This document shows positions 26,492 through 34,651 of a DNA stretch of 64,000 bases, in pieces. Position numbers and translations under genes: made by a program. Source of the DNA: Curtobacterium sp. MCBA15_012 (lineage in GTDB: Bacteria; Actinomycetota; Actinomycetes; Actinomycetales; Microbacteriaceae); assembly GCF_001864935.2 (NCBI RefSeq), contig NZ_CP126267.1, forward strand, positions 1,550,001-1,614,000, read 5' to 3'. The notes under the pieces were generated by a model. The model saw only the letters and a program-made list of their open reading frames with translations, did no database searches and was not told the DNA's origin. Within the stretch, counting starts at the first letter, position 1. Every line of letters begins with the position of its first letter.

Positions 26492-27334
26492 ATGTCCCGC
26501 AAGACCATCGTCATCACCGGGGCCAGTGACGGCATCGGTGCCGCCGGCGCACGTCAGCTCGTCGCGGACGGGCACGACGTCGTGGTCGTCGGCCGTTCAG
26601 CCGACAAGACGCGCGCTCTCGCGGAGGAACTGCACGTGCCGTTCCACCTGGCCGACTTCGCCGAGCTGGAGCAGGTCCGCACCCTCGCCGCGGCGCTCCG
26701 GTCCGAGCACGCCCGCATCGACGTGCTGGTGAACAACGCCGGCGGGATCTTCGGTGACCGGGCCCGCACCGCGGACGGGTTCGAGAAGACGCTCCAGGTC
26801 AACCACCTCGCCCCGTTCCTGCTGACGAACCTGCTGCTCGACACCCTCCTCGACAGCCACGCGACCGTGGTCAACACGTCGAGCATCGCGGCACGGCTGT
26901 TCGGCCGGATCGACCTCGACGACCTCGGCAACGAGCGGCGGTACTCGTCGAACAAGGCCTACGGCGACGCGAAGCTGGCGAACGTCCTGTTCACCAAGGA
27001 ACTGCACCGGCGCTTCCACGCCGACGGGCTGTCCGCCGCCGCGTTCCACCCCGGGGTGGTCCGCACCAACTTCGCCGCCGACACGACGAGCCTCATGCGC
27101 TTCGTGTACCGCACCCCGCTCGCCCGCGTGTTCGGCTTCATCGGCCCCGAGGCCGGCGCGGCGCCGATCTCGCAGTTCGCCGAGGGGGAGCCCGGCGTCG
27201 ACTGGACCTCCGGCGAGTACTACGAGAAGGGCGTCGTGGCGCGGACCAACCCGCAGGCAGCCGACCCTGCCCTCGCCGCAGGACTCTGGGAGCGGAGCGC
27301 CGCGATGGTCGGACTGGCGTCCTCCGGACGCTGA
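26492..27334 (+). CDS. short-chain dehydrogenase (retinol dehydrogenase-like)
   Basis: 280 residues, ATG with CGAGGAG upstream. Classical SDR motifs: TGASDGIG cofactor loop, NNAGG, NTSSIA with catalytic Ser, and YGDAKLANV giving the YxxxK pair. The pattern FEKTLQVNHLAPFLLTNLLL and the AFHPGVVRTNF segment resemble the retinol/WW-domain oxidoreductase-like SDR group common in bacteria. NAD(P)-dependent alcohol/ketone oxidoreductase, substrate unknown. Single gene, ended by the palindromic terminator at 27411. Confidence 0.85.
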   Translation: MSRKTIVITGASDGIGAAGARQLVADGHDVVVVGRSADKTRALAEELHVPFHLADFAELEQVRTLAAALRSEHARIDVLVNNAGGIFGDRARTADGFEKTLQVNHLAPFLLTNLLLDTLLDSHATVVNTSSIAARLFGRIDLDDLGNERRYSSNKAYGDAKLANVLFTKELHRRFHADGLSAAAFHPGVVRTNFAADTTSLMRFVYRTPLARVFGFIGPEAGAAPISQFAEGEPGVDWTSGEYYEKGVVARTNPQAADPALAAGLWERSAAMVGLASSGR

Positions 27335-27410
27335 CCCGGCGACGCCGGGGCCGGACCGGTGACGGGTGACCGGTCGTCGGGGCCGACACCCGTGAGCGGG
27401 ACGGACGCCG

Positions 27411-27460
27411 GGACGGACGGGAGGCGCGGTGCGGGCCCGCACCGCGCCTCCCGTCCGTCC
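27411..27460. terminator. perfect 25-bp-arm palindrome, bidirectional terminator (family copy 1)
   Basis: Arm 27411-27435 is the exact reverse complement of 27436-27460. It sits between convergent SDR and TetR genes. The outer arm GGACGGACGGGAGGC and inner stem GCGGTGC recur in five other copies in the window. Confidence 0.75.
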
Positions 27461-27509
27461 TCCGGTCACCGACCGAAGCCGTCATCGCGGCGGCGCGCAG
27501 GCGGCGCCG

Positions 27510-28139
27510 TCAGCGCTGCGGGACCGGTTCCGTGAGGCCGAGGATGCAGCCCTCCACCGCCGCGATGCGGACGCGCTCGGTGTCGTCGTGCAGGACGCTC
27601 TGGCTGACCGCGCCGACGTGCGCGGCGACGACGGCGCGGGTGAACAGTGCCGGGTCGACGGTCGGTCGTCGCCCGATCCGCGCGAGGCTGCCGACGAGCA
27701 GCGGCTGCAGGGTGTCGTGGAAGTGGTCGGTGTGCTCGCGCAGCAGCCGGTTCAGCGCCTCGTCGTGCCGCGCGCGGGTGATCAGCACCGAGCGGATCGC
27801 GTACCACTTCTCCTCCGGCGGGAGCCCCGACACGACGCCGCGGACGACGTCGTCGATGGTCGGGTCGTCGGCGGTCTCGGCGCGCTCGAGCACGCCGCTG
27901 AGCAGCTCGAACACCAGGGCCGCCTGCTGCTCGTACACGGCGAAGAAGAGCTCGTCGACACTGCTGAAGTTCGAGTAGAACGCGCCGCGGGTGAACCCCG
28001 CGCGGCTGACGACCGCCTCGACGCTCACCGCCGTGGTGCCGGTCTCGTCGAACACCGCCTCGGCGGCCGCGACGAGCTGCGCCCGGGTGCTGCTGCGCCG
28101 TCGGACCGGTCGCGCGGCTGCCGGAGGGGGAGTGCTCAT
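27510..28139 (-). CDS. TetR-family regulator
   Basis: 209 residues. N-terminal helix-turn-helix: LVAAAEAVFDETGTTAVSVEAV, SRAGFTRGAFYSNFSSVDEL (the GAFYSNFSSKEEL-like recognition helix). The rest is the helical ligand domain. It lies 9 nt downstream of the acetoacetate decarboxylase gene on the same strand, so they are co-transcribed, and it most likely controls the divergent decarboxylase and dehydrogenase promoters through the 16-bp repeats at 28928-28959. Confidence 0.88.
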   Translation of the reverse strand: MSTPPPAAARPVRRRSSTRAQLVAAAEAVFDETGTTAVSVEAVVSRAGFTRGAFYSNFSSVDELFFAVYEQQAALVFELLSGVLERAETADDPTIDDVVRGVVSGLPPEEKWYAIRSVLITRARHDEALNRLLREHTDHFHDTLQPLLVGSLARIGRRPTVDPALFTRAVVAAHVGAVSQSVLHDDTERVRIAAVEGCILGLTEPVPQR

Positions 28140-28148
28140 GCGTCCACG

Positions 28149-28907
28149 CTACTGAGCCGTCGGCGGCACCGCGGCGAGGTAGTCGTGGACGGGCCGGACC
28201 GGGGCCAGGGTCAGGTCGGTCAGGACGTGCGACGCGCTCACGACCTCGAGGACGGGCAGGTCGGCCATCGGTGCCATGACGTGCTCGAAGAGCTGCAGTC
28301 GCGCCGGTCCGGTCCAGGCCTCCTTGACCGTGACGTCGGTGATCTCGGTGCGCACGAGGTGTGCGGCCCGCAGGCCCTGGGTGAAGACGTCGGGCACGAA
28401 CTTCACCATGAACGTCGGCACCGCGATCTGCGCCCGCGCCTCGTCGAGGTCGAGCGGTTCCCACTCGTACGCCATCGTCGCGGTCGCCACACGCTCGGCG
28501 CCGCGGTCGAGCGTCCCGACCAGGGCGCCCTCGTCGACGCGCAGCCGCGGGGTGCCGAGCACCTTCGGGTACGCGCTGAGCTCGCGGCCGGAGACCGTGG
28601 CGGCGAAGTTGTCGAGGTACATGGCGTGCAGGTACTCGCCGTGCTCGCCGTCGTGGGTGACCTGGATCGCCTGCCCGGACTCGACGTAGGGGCCGTAGCC
28701 GTCGACCTCGCCCATCTTCATGACCTCGAACCGGACGAGGGGCTCCTCGACGACCAGTGGTTCGGGCACGACCGCGCGGAGCGCCTCGGGGTCGGTGCGG
28801 TAGACGACGTTGAGGTACTCGCGGTCCCGGAAGCGCGTGGCGCGCAGCGGGTACACGGGGGCGGTGAGCGGGGTGGTGCCGCGGCGCAGCGCGTCGAGGG
28901 GATCCAT
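28149..28907 (-). CDS. acetoacetate decarboxylase family protein
   Basis: 252 residues; ATG with GGAAGGA upstream. The family core GRELSAYPKVLGTPRL followed by VATATMAYEWEPL aligns with clostridial acetoacetate decarboxylase, where a first Lys forms the Schiff base and a second Lys right after it lowers its pKa. Here the first Lys is kept but the second is Val. It may be a decarboxylase with altered chemistry or an ADC-like aldolase/dehydratase. Divergent from a hydroxyacyl-CoA dehydrogenase, pointing to short-chain keto/hydroxy acid metabolism. Confidence 0.82.
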   Translation of the reverse strand: MDPLDALRRGTTPLTAPVYPLRATRFRDREYLNVVYRTDPEALRAVVPEPLVVEEPLVRFEVMKMGEVDGYGPYVESGQAIQVTHDGEHGEYLHAMYLDNFAATVSGRELSAYPKVLGTPRLRVDEGALVGTLDRGAERVATATMAYEWEPLDLDEARAQIAVPTFMVKFVPDVFTQGLRAAHLVRTEITDVTVKEAWTGPARLQLFEHVMAPMADLPVLEVVSASHVLTDLTLAPVRPVHDYLAAVPPTAQ

Positions 28908-28927
28908 GGGTCGTCCTTCCGATTGCA

Positions 28928-28959
28928 GTACAGATCGTATCGAGTACAGTCTGTATCGA
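28928..28959. promoter_or_regulatory. candidate TetR operator: two abutting 16-bp direct repeats
   Basis: GTACAGATCGTATCGA (28928-28943) is followed at once by GTACAGTCTGTATCGA; the second contains the palindrome TACAGTCTGTA. On the minus strand TACGAT gives a -10 for the decarboxylase. It lies between the divergent decarboxylase and dehydrogenase genes, with the TetR gene in the same operon as the former. Confidence 0.65.
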
Positions 28960-29030
28960 GAGGTCCGGAGTGACAAGTCCCGGGCCCCATCCGTCCCCAC
29001 GAGGGACCCCGCACCCGAGAGGAAGCCCAG

Positions 29031-29894
29031 ATGGCGTACCAGCTGCCCGCAGACCACCGGTCCCGCCCCGTCGCCGTGATCGGAGGCGGCACGCTCGGCC
29101 GCCGCATCGCGCTCATGTTCGCGAGCGGGGGTGCCGAGGTCCGCGTCCACGACCGCTCCGAGCAGGTCCGGGACGACGCGGTCGCCTACGTCGAGGCCAC
29201 GCTGCCCGAGGTCGTCGCGGCGCGGGACGGCGCGGTCGCCGGTTCGGTCCGCGGTGACGGCGACCTCGCCTCGGCCGTCGAGGGCGCCTGGCTCGTCGTC
29301 GAGGCGATCCCCGAGCGCCTCGACCTGAAGACGCCGCTGTTCGGACAGCTCGACCGGCTCGTCGCCGCCGACACGATCCTCGCCACGAACTCGTCGTCGT
29401 ACCCGTCGCGGCTCGTGGTCGACGAGGTCGAGCACCGCGAGCGGGTCCTCAACGTGCACTTCTCCATGCCGCCCCAGCAGAACGCCGTCGACCTGATGAG
29501 CGACGGTGAGACCAACCCGGGGATCATGACGTTCCTGCAGGAGCACCTGCCCCGCTACGGCGTCTTCCCGTTCGTCGCGCGCCGGGAGTCGACCGGGTTC
29601 ATCTTCAACCGGATCTGGGCGGCCATCAAGCGCGAGTCGCTGGCGGTCGTGGCCGACGGCGTCTCGACACCCGAGGACGTCGACGCCATGTTCCGGATCA
29701 ACTCGGGTGCCCCGGCCGGGCCGTTCCGGATGATGGACCAGGTCGGTCTCGACGTCGTGCTCGACATCGAGGACCACTACGCCGCCGAGGACCCGCACCT
29801 GCCGGAGGGGCCGCGTCGGCTGCTGCACGAGTACGTCGACGCCGGGCACCTCGGCGTGAAGACCGGTCGGGGGTTCTACCGCTACGACGACTGA
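29031..29894 (+). CDS. 3-hydroxyacyl-CoA dehydrogenase (3-hydroxybutyryl-CoA dehydrogenase-like)
   Basis: 287 residues, ATG after GAGAGGAAGCCCAG. NAD-binding VAVIGGGTLGRRIALMFASGG, the Glu of LVVEAIPERLDLK, the NSSS loop and catalytic His in VLNVHFSMPP are present, as is the C-terminal GVKTGRGFYRYDD. It oxidises L-3-hydroxyacyl-CoA or a related hydroxy acid with NAD. Divergent from acetoacetate decarboxylase under a shared candidate TetR operator. MPP rather than NPP after the catalytic His is a mild deviation from the typical family sequence, so the substrate may differ. Confidence 0.85.
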   Translation: MAYQLPADHRSRPVAVIGGGTLGRRIALMFASGGAEVRVHDRSEQVRDDAVAYVEATLPEVVAARDGAVAGSVRGDGDLASAVEGAWLVVEAIPERLDLKTPLFGQLDRLVAADTILATNSSSYPSRLVVDEVEHRERVLNVHFSMPPQQNAVDLMSDGETNPGIMTFLQEHLPRYGVFPFVARRESTGFIFNRIWAAIKRESLAVVADGVSTPEDVDAMFRINSGAPAGPFRMMDQVGLDVVLDIEDHYAAEDPHLPEGPRRLLHEYVDAGHLGVKTGRGFYRYDD

Positions 29895-29974
29895 GCCGCG
29901 GCCGCCTCCGCCTCCGCGTCCGCGGCCGCGGGCGCGGACGAGGACCTGGACCGGTGAGCCGACCGCGAGCGGTC

Positions 29975-30022
29975 GCGGACGGGAGGCGTGGCACCGGACC
30001 GGCACCGCGCCTCCCGTCCGTC
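29975..30022. terminator. palindromic terminator (family copy 2, imperfect)
   Basis: CGGACGGGAGGCGTGGCACC pairs with the arm ending at 30022 with a few G-U or mismatched positions. It lies between the convergent dehydrogenase gene and the katG remnant and touches the remnant's stop codon. Confidence 0.6.
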
Positions 30023-30830
30023 AGTCGACCACGGTCAGACCGACGATCGCCCGCTCAGGCCGCCATCGGACCGGAGCGGCGGTGCCCGCGCGGACGTCGA
30101 AGCGGTCGAGCATCATCACCTTGTGCCAGACCGCGACGAAGGCGCGGACGAACCGCTCCTGGCCGTCGCTGCCGGCGTCGACGTCGGCGACGGCCCGCAG
30201 CTGCGCGTTCGACCCGAACACCAGGTCGGCGCGCGAGGCCGTCCACCGTGCCTCGCCGGACGCCTGGTCCCGGCCGGTGAAGGGCGTGGCCGCGTCGTCG
30301 TCCTTCGTCCACACCAGCGCCGTGTCGGTCAGGTCGACGAAGAAGTCCGTCGTGAGCACGCCCACCCGGTCGGTGAGCACGCCCGTGTCCGAGCCGTCCC
30401 AGTTCGCGCCGAGCACGCGCAGTCCGCCGGTCAGGACGGTCCACTCGGGTGCCGTCAGCGTGAGCAGGTTCGCCCGGTCGAGGAAGACCGCCTCGGGCGC
30501 GACGCCCGCCGCGAAGTCGTCGTACCGCGGGGAGACGAAGTTCCGGAAGCCGTCGGCGACCGGGCGGAGCCACTCGAACATCTCGACGTCGGTGCGGTCC
30601 TGCGTGGTGTCGACCCGACCCGGTGTGAACGGCACGGTGGTCTCGGTGCCGGCGGCCCGTGCCGCCTGCTCGACGCCGACGCACCCGGCGAGCACGACGA
30701 GGTCGGCGAGCGAGACCTGCCGGCCGCCGGAGGTGCGGGCGAAGTCCGCCTGCACGCCACGCAGGGCCTCGACGACGGGGACGGTCCGGCGATTGACGGC
30801 CCAGTCCTTCTGCGGGGCCAGGGCGCGCTT
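30021..30830 (-). pseudogene. katG: katG (catalase-peroxidase) C-terminal remnant
   Basis: The frame encodes about 265 residues matching only the C-terminal domain of catalase-peroxidase: [98 protein letters not shown]. The N-terminal heme domain with the Trp-Tyr-Met adduct and active-site Arg/His is missing; the homology stops abruptly upstream in low-complexity repeats, with no plausible start. So it cannot be a working peroxidase. The frame itself has no stops, so decay seems recent or a small domain protein persists. Confidence 0.8.
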
Positions 30831-30896
30831 CGCTCCGTGACTGGGAGGAGCACGTGAGACCGGCCGCTCGGCGCTGTGGATCCGGTCACGAGCGAG

Positions 30897-30985
30897 CACC
30901 CGCCGGGCGTCCACAGGGCCCCGCCGGGCACCCGCCGGGCGTCCGTCGGGCACCCGCCGCGCACCCGCCGGACTTCCGCCGGCGG
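30897..30985. repeat. degenerate ACCCGCCGGGCGTCC-type tandem repeats
   Basis: About six imperfect 11-15-bp units built on CCCGCCGGGC, exactly where katG homology ends. They may mark the breakpoint of the deletion. Confidence 0.6.
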
Positions 30986-31049
30986 CGACGACCTGCCAGC
31001 ATGGTCCCCACCGGACGACGACGTCCGTCAGACCCGAAGGGACCCCGCC

Positions 31050-31463
31050 GTGTCCGTCACGCTCAACCCGTACATCGGCTTCCGCGACCAGGCCCGCGAG
31101 GCCCTCGACTTCTACCACCGCGTCTTCGGCGGGGAGCTCAAGACGATGACCTTCGCCGAGGGCGGCATGGTCCAGGACCCGGCCGACGCCGACAAGGTCA
31201 TGCACGGCCAGATCGTCGCCGAGGACCTGACGCTGATGGCCTCGGACGCCCCGGCGAGCATGCCGACGCCGACCGAGAGCAACATCTCGGTGTCCCTCAG
31301 CGGCGACGACGAGGCACGGCTCACCGGCTACTGGGAGGGCCTCGCCGACGGCGCGACGGTCATCGAGCCGCTGACGAAGGCGCCGTGGGGCGACACGTTC
31401 GGCATGCTCACCGACCGCTTCGGGGTCACCTGGCTCGTGAACGTCAGCGGCGTCCCGGCCTGA
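31050..31463 (+). CDS. VOC/glyoxalase-fold protein, PhnB-like
   Basis: 137 residues from GTG with GAAGGGA upstream. [26 protein letters not shown] is the typical N-terminal strand-helix of PhnB/YjdN-type vicinal oxygen chelate proteins; [10 protein letters not shown] and [19 protein letters not shown] complete the fold. Members bind or modify small molecules, sometimes with a metal; function cannot be assigned. Single gene ended by the 31494 palindrome. Longer in-frame sequence upstream is repeat-derived and was excluded. Confidence 0.85.
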   Translation: MSVTLNPYIGFRDQAREALDFYHRVFGGELKTMTFAEGGMVQDPADADKVMHGQIVAEDLTLMASDAPASMPTPTESNISVSLSGDDEARLTGYWEGLADGATVIEPLTKAPWGDTFGMLTDRFGVTWLVNVSGVPA

Positions 31464-31493
31464 GCGGGCCGGGTCGCGGTCCGCGGGACCACG

Positions 31494-31541
31494 GACGGAC
31501 GGGAGGCGCGGTGCCAGCCGGCACCGCGCCTCCCGTCCGTC
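31494..31541. terminator. palindromic terminator (family copy 3)
   Basis: 22-nt arms 31494-31515 and 31520-31541 pair perfectly around a 4-nt loop, between convergent VOC and 46-aa genes. Confidence 0.75.
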
Positions 31542-31609
31542 GATCGGTGCTGACCACCGACCGGAGCTGACCGACGGTCAGCGCCGATCCGCGATCAGTG
31601 CCGTCCGTC

Positions 31610-31660
31610 GATCAGTGCTGACCGTTGATCAGTGCTGACCGTTGATCAGTGCTGACCGTT
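31610..31660. repeat. 17-bp tandem repeat, three perfect copies
   Basis: GATCAGTGCTGACCGTT at 31610-31626, 31627-31643 and 31644-31660, with degenerate copies upstream to ~31550. The third copy supplies the last codons and stop of the 46-aa gene. Confidence 0.92.
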
Positions 31661-31786
31661 GATCTGGCCGAGCCAGCGACCGAAGGTCGCCTCGTGCTCG
31701 TCGTGCAGCACGCGCAGCGTCGTGGTGGTGGGGTTCCAGCGTCGCTCGGTGTCGGCGCCGTGCCCCTCGTGGAGGTCCAGGCTCAT
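31646..31786 (-). CDS. 46-aa hypothetical protein
   Basis: ATG preceded by GAAGGAGCACATC, a strong ribosome-binding site. The product begins MSLDLHEGHGADTERRW and ends GRWLGQINGQH; it is hydrophilic with several His and no signal. No family recognised. Its last five codons and stop lie inside a 17-bp tandem repeat array, so repeat copies downstream look like duplications of the gene's 3' end. It is followed upstream on the same strand by the SDR gene and may share its transcript. Confidence 0.6.
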   Translation of the reverse strand: MSLDLHEGHGADTERRWNPTTTTLRVLHDEHEATFGRWLGQINGQH

Positions 31787-31847
31787 GATGTGCTCCTTCG
31801 CAGGTCTGTGGATGGTTCGACGCCGGGGGCGGCTCCGGCATTCCCGA

Positions 31848-32786
31848 TCACGGCGTGACCATGCCGCCGTTGACGTTCAGGGTCTCGCCGACGACGAAGC
31901 TCGACTCCTGCGAGGCGAGGAACACGTAGGCCGGCGCGAGCTCGGCGGGCTGCGCGGCGCGGCCCATCGGCGACTCGCTGCTGCCGAACTCGGGGAGCGA
32001 CTCGGGGTCGACACCGCCGCTCGGCTGCAGGACGGTCCAGGTGGGCCCCGGAGCGACGACGTTCACCCGGATCCCGCGCTCCACGAGGAGCTGCGACAGC
32101 CCCTTCGAGAAGTTGTTGATCGCGCCCTTCGACGCGGCGTAGTCGAGCCGGTCGGGTGCCGGCTGGTACGCCTCCATCGACGCGGTCGTCGTGATGGTCG
32201 ACCCGGGCTCGAGGTGGGGGAGCGCGGCCTTCACGAGCCGGAACAGCCCGAACACGTTGACGTCGAACGTCGCCTCGAACTGGTCGTCGGTGATGTCGAG
32301 CAGGTCGGGCTGCCAGCGCTGCTTGCCGGCGACGCTCACGACCGTGTCGATCCCGCCGAGGTCCGCCACGGCGCGCTCGATCAACTCGCCCGCGTACGCC
32401 TTGTCGCGCAGGTCACCCGGCACCGTCACGGCGCGGCGACCGGCGGCCTCGACCTGCTCGACCACGTGGTCGGCGTCGGACTGCTCCTCGGGCAGGTAGG
32501 CGAGGACGACGTCGGCACCCTCGCGGGCGAAGGCGATCGCGACGGCCGCGCCGATGCCCGAGTCAGCCCCGGTGATGACCGCACGTCGCCCCTGCAGCCG
32601 TCCGGTGCCGCGGTAGGAGCCCTCGCCCAGGTCGGGGACCGGGGTCATCTGCGACTGCAGGCCCGGCTCGTCCTGGGTCTGCGGCTCGGGGGAGACGTTC
32701 GGGTAGCGGGTCCGCGGGTCGCCGAACACGAACTGGTCGACGGGTGCTGCCTGGTCGTCGGGCGCGTGCCCGTCCTGCTCGGTCAT
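31848..32786 (-). CDS. SDR oxidoreductase, general-stress-protein-39-like
   Basis: 312 residues; ATG with GAAGGAG upstream. A ~50-residue N-terminal extension (DQFVFGDPRTRYPN...) precedes the Rossmann motif TGADSGIGAAVAIAFAREGAD; active site is TTASMEAY and LDYAASKGAINNF (YxxxK); C-terminus VVGETLNVNGGMV. The extension and order match the YdaD/GSP39 group, often sigma-B controlled in Firmicutes; similar stress induction here is inference. Divergent from a DUF3140 gene, with a 14-bp direct repeat GTTCCGGGGGACAC at 32814 and 32879 between them. Confidence 0.85.
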   Translation of the reverse strand: MTEQDGHAPDDQAAPVDQFVFGDPRTRYPNVSPEPQTQDEPGLQSQMTPVPDLGEGSYRGTGRLQGRRAVITGADSGIGAAVAIAFAREGADVVLAYLPEEQSDADHVVEQVEAAGRRAVTVPGDLRDKAYAGELIERAVADLGGIDTVVSVAGKQRWQPDLLDITDDQFEATFDVNVFGLFRLVKAALPHLEPGSTITTTASMEAYQPAPDRLDYAASKGAINNFSKGLSQLLVERGIRVNVVAPGPTWTVLQPSGGVDPESLPEFGSSESPMGRAAQPAELAPAYVFLASQESSFVVGETLNVNGGMVTP

Positions 32787-32937
32787 GCTCGTGTGGCTCC
32801 TTCGACGGTGGGTGTTCCGGGGGACACACAACCCGTCCACCCCTGGAAGCACCTGCAGTGGCGTCCGTTGTGCGCACCGTTCCGGGGGACACGGGCTCCT
32901 GCGCGGCCGCCCAGGCTGCACGGGCAGCGTGACCGCC

Positions 32938-33279
32938 ATGAGCGACGACCAGCACGACGAGCAGCAGACCCGCGACGACTTCGCCGACGCCGTCAACATG
33001 ACCGCGTCGGAGCTGCAGCGGTGGCTGGACTCCGACGAGTCGAAGGAGGTCGGGCAGAAGCCGTCGAGCGGCGGCGAGTCCACTGGGCACGAGAGCGGGC
33101 GCCACATCGTCCGGATCCTCGAGAAGCAGCAGGGCGACTACACCGACGACGACTACGCGCACATGCGCAAGGTCGTCGGGTACGTGGCCCGGCACAGCAA
33201 GCAGGAGCCGAAGGGCGACGCGCACGACTCGAAGTGGCGCTACTCGCTCATGAACTGGGGCCACGACCCCGAGAAGTGA
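32938..33279 (+). CDS. DUF3140-like protein
   Basis: 113 residues, small, acidic and soluble. The core TASELQRWLDSDESKEVGQK and GRHIVRILEKQQGDYTDDDYAHMRKVVGYVARH matches the DUF3140 family, which is of unknown function and often lies near stress genes in actinobacteria. A GTG three codons upstream is an alternative start. Divergent from the stress-type SDR, with shared 14-bp repeats in the gap, so joint regulation is likely. Confidence 0.8.
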   Translation: MSDDQHDEQQTRDDFADAVNMTASELQRWLDSDESKEVGQKPSSGGESTGHESGRHIVRILEKQQGDYTDDDYAHMRKVVGYVARHSKQEPKGDAHDSKWRYSLMNWGHDPEK

Positions 33280-33344
33280 GCACGACCGACCGACCGGGCC
33301 CGGCCCGGCACCGTGCCCGGGCCGCGATCGGGCAGGATGGACCC

Positions 33345-33554
33345 GTGGACGACTCCGGCATGCCCCGTTTCCGTCGCGTCTGGTCGACGATCCAGGTCGG
33401 CGTGCTCGCCGCGGCCGTCGTCTTCTGCGTCGTGATGCTCGTGATCGGCCAGGGCAAGCTCGACCGCGTGTACGCCGTCGCCGCGGTGTTCTTCGGCCTG
33501 GCCCTGGTCGGGCACGCGACGTACCTCTGGCTGCTGGCGCGGTCGCGCCGCTGA
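33345..33554 (+). CDS. 69-aa two-helix membrane protein
   Basis: GTG start six bases after CAGGAT, a leaderless layout. Two transmembrane helices (VGVLAAAVVFCVVMLVIG and VYAVAAVFFGLALVGHATYL) joined by a short polar turn, with basic N- and C-termini. No family recognised. Downstream sequence to 33698 holds two imperfect copies of GAGGCGGCCGTCCGG-like units and then the palindromic terminator. Confidence 0.65.
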   Translation: MDDSGMPRFRRVWSTIQVGVLAAAVVFCVVMLVIGQGKLDRVYAVAAVFFGLALVGHATYLWLLARSRR

Positions 33555-33698
33555 GGCGGCCGTCCGGATCCCGCCGCTGAGGCGGCCGTCCGGGTCGCTC
33601 CGGATCGCCGGCCGCGCGGATCCCGCCGCTGCGGCGGCGGTCAGCCGCCGTCGGCCGTCCTGTGGGCGGGTCCGGTCGTGTGGTCCACGTGACCGCGA

Positions 33699-33746
33699 GA
33701 CGGACGGGAGGCCCGTGGCGGCGTCGCCACGGGCCTCCCGTCCGTC
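33699..33746. terminator. palindromic terminator (family copy 4)
   Basis: 22-nt arms 33699-33720 and 33725-33746 pair perfectly. The inner stem is CCGTGGCG/CGCCACGG rather than GCGGTGCC, a compensated change. It lies between convergent membrane-protein and GH16 genes. Confidence 0.75.
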
Positions 33747-33769
33747 CCGTGCCGGGCCGGACCGTCCTG

Positions 33770-34651
33770 CTAGGCGAGCTGCGAGACGCGTACCCAGTCG
33801 ACGAGCATCTGCTGCGGGAACCGGGTCGTCGCGTCGGGCGACCCCGGCCACGTGCCGCCGACGGCGACGTTGAGGAGCACGAAGAACGGCTTGTCGAACA
33901 CCCACGGGTTCGCGCCGACGTCGGCACGGGTGACCGTCCGCTGCGCGACCCCGTCCACCAGCCACGTGATCGAACCCGGGCGCCAGTCGACACCGAAGAC
34001 GTGGAAGTCGTCGGCGAAGGCCGCGCCGGTCGGGTTCGTGTACGCGGCCGACAGGCCGGAGGCGCCGGAGTAGCCGGGGCCGTGCACGGTCGCGTGGACG
34101 ACCGTCGGCTCGTACCCGACGTTCTCCATCACGTCGATCTCACCGCAGGCCGGCCAGCCGACCTGGCCGATGTCGGCGCCGAGCATCCAGAACGCCGGCC
34201 AGATGCCCTGCCCGCGCGGGATGCGGATGCGGGCCTCGACCCGGCCGTACTGGGCGGTGAAGGTGCTCTCGGTCTTCAGCCGGGCGGAGGTGTACGACCC
34301 GTCGGCCTCCCGGATCGCCGTGATGACGAGGTTGCCGTTGCCGTCGAGGGCGGCGTTCCGGCGGGAGTCCGTGTAGGTCTCGAGCTCCGCGTTGCCCCAG
34401 CCGCCGGCGCCGGTGTCGAAGCGCCAGATGCCGGGGTTCGGGGCGGTCCCGGCGGGGCCGTTGAACTCGTCGGCGGCGAGGAGCGCGGTGGTGGTGCCGG
34501 CCGTCGGCGTCGTGCTCGTGGTCCGACGGGTCGCGGCGGACGCGCTGTCGGTCGCGAGGAACGCGGAGCCGGCCACGGCCGCGGTGGCACCGCCGGCGAG
34601 GCCGAGGGTCAGGAAGCGACGGCGGTCGAGCGCGTCGTGGTGCTGGGGCAT
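33770..34651 (-). CDS. secreted glycoside hydrolase family 16 beta-glucanase
   Basis: 293 residues. Tat signal: DRRRFLTLGLAGGATAAVAG. The GH16 active site GEIDVMENVG gives nucleophile and acid/base Glu (E-x-D-x-x-E); GIWPAFWMLG and HVFGVDWRPGSITWLVDG are also typical of laminarinase/lichenase-type members. It should cleave beta-1,3 or beta-1,3-1,4 glucans outside the cell, useful on plant or fungal walls. Folded export via Tat is indicated by the twin Arg. Single gene. Confidence 0.9.
   Translation of the reverse strand: MPQHHDALDRRRFLTLGLAGGATAAVAGSAFLATDSASAATRRTTSTTPTAGTTTALLAADEFNGPAGTAPNPGIWRFDTGAGGWGNAELETYTDSRRNAALDGNGNLVITAIREADGSYTSARLKTESTFTAQYGRVEARIRIPRGQGIWPAFWMLGADIGQVGWPACGEIDVMENVGYEPTVVHATVHGPGYSGASGLSAAYTNPTGAAFADDFHVFGVDWRPGSITWLVDGVAQRTVTRADVGANPWVFDKPFFVLLNVAVGGTWPGSPDATTRFPQQMLVDWVRVSQLA

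Noticed and set aside
30021-31205. Functional 394-aa catalase-peroxidase-like protein
   Set aside because: Only the C-terminal domain is homologous; the N-terminal part of the frame is repeat and antisense to the VOC gene.
31610-31660. CRISPR-like array
   Set aside because: Units are 17 bp and directly adjacent with no spacers; no cas genes in the window.
32814-32892. ECF-type promoters at the GTTCCGGGGGACAC repeats
   Set aside because: GGAAC can be read on the minus strand, but no matching -10 lies at the right distance; treated as an unexplained direct repeat.
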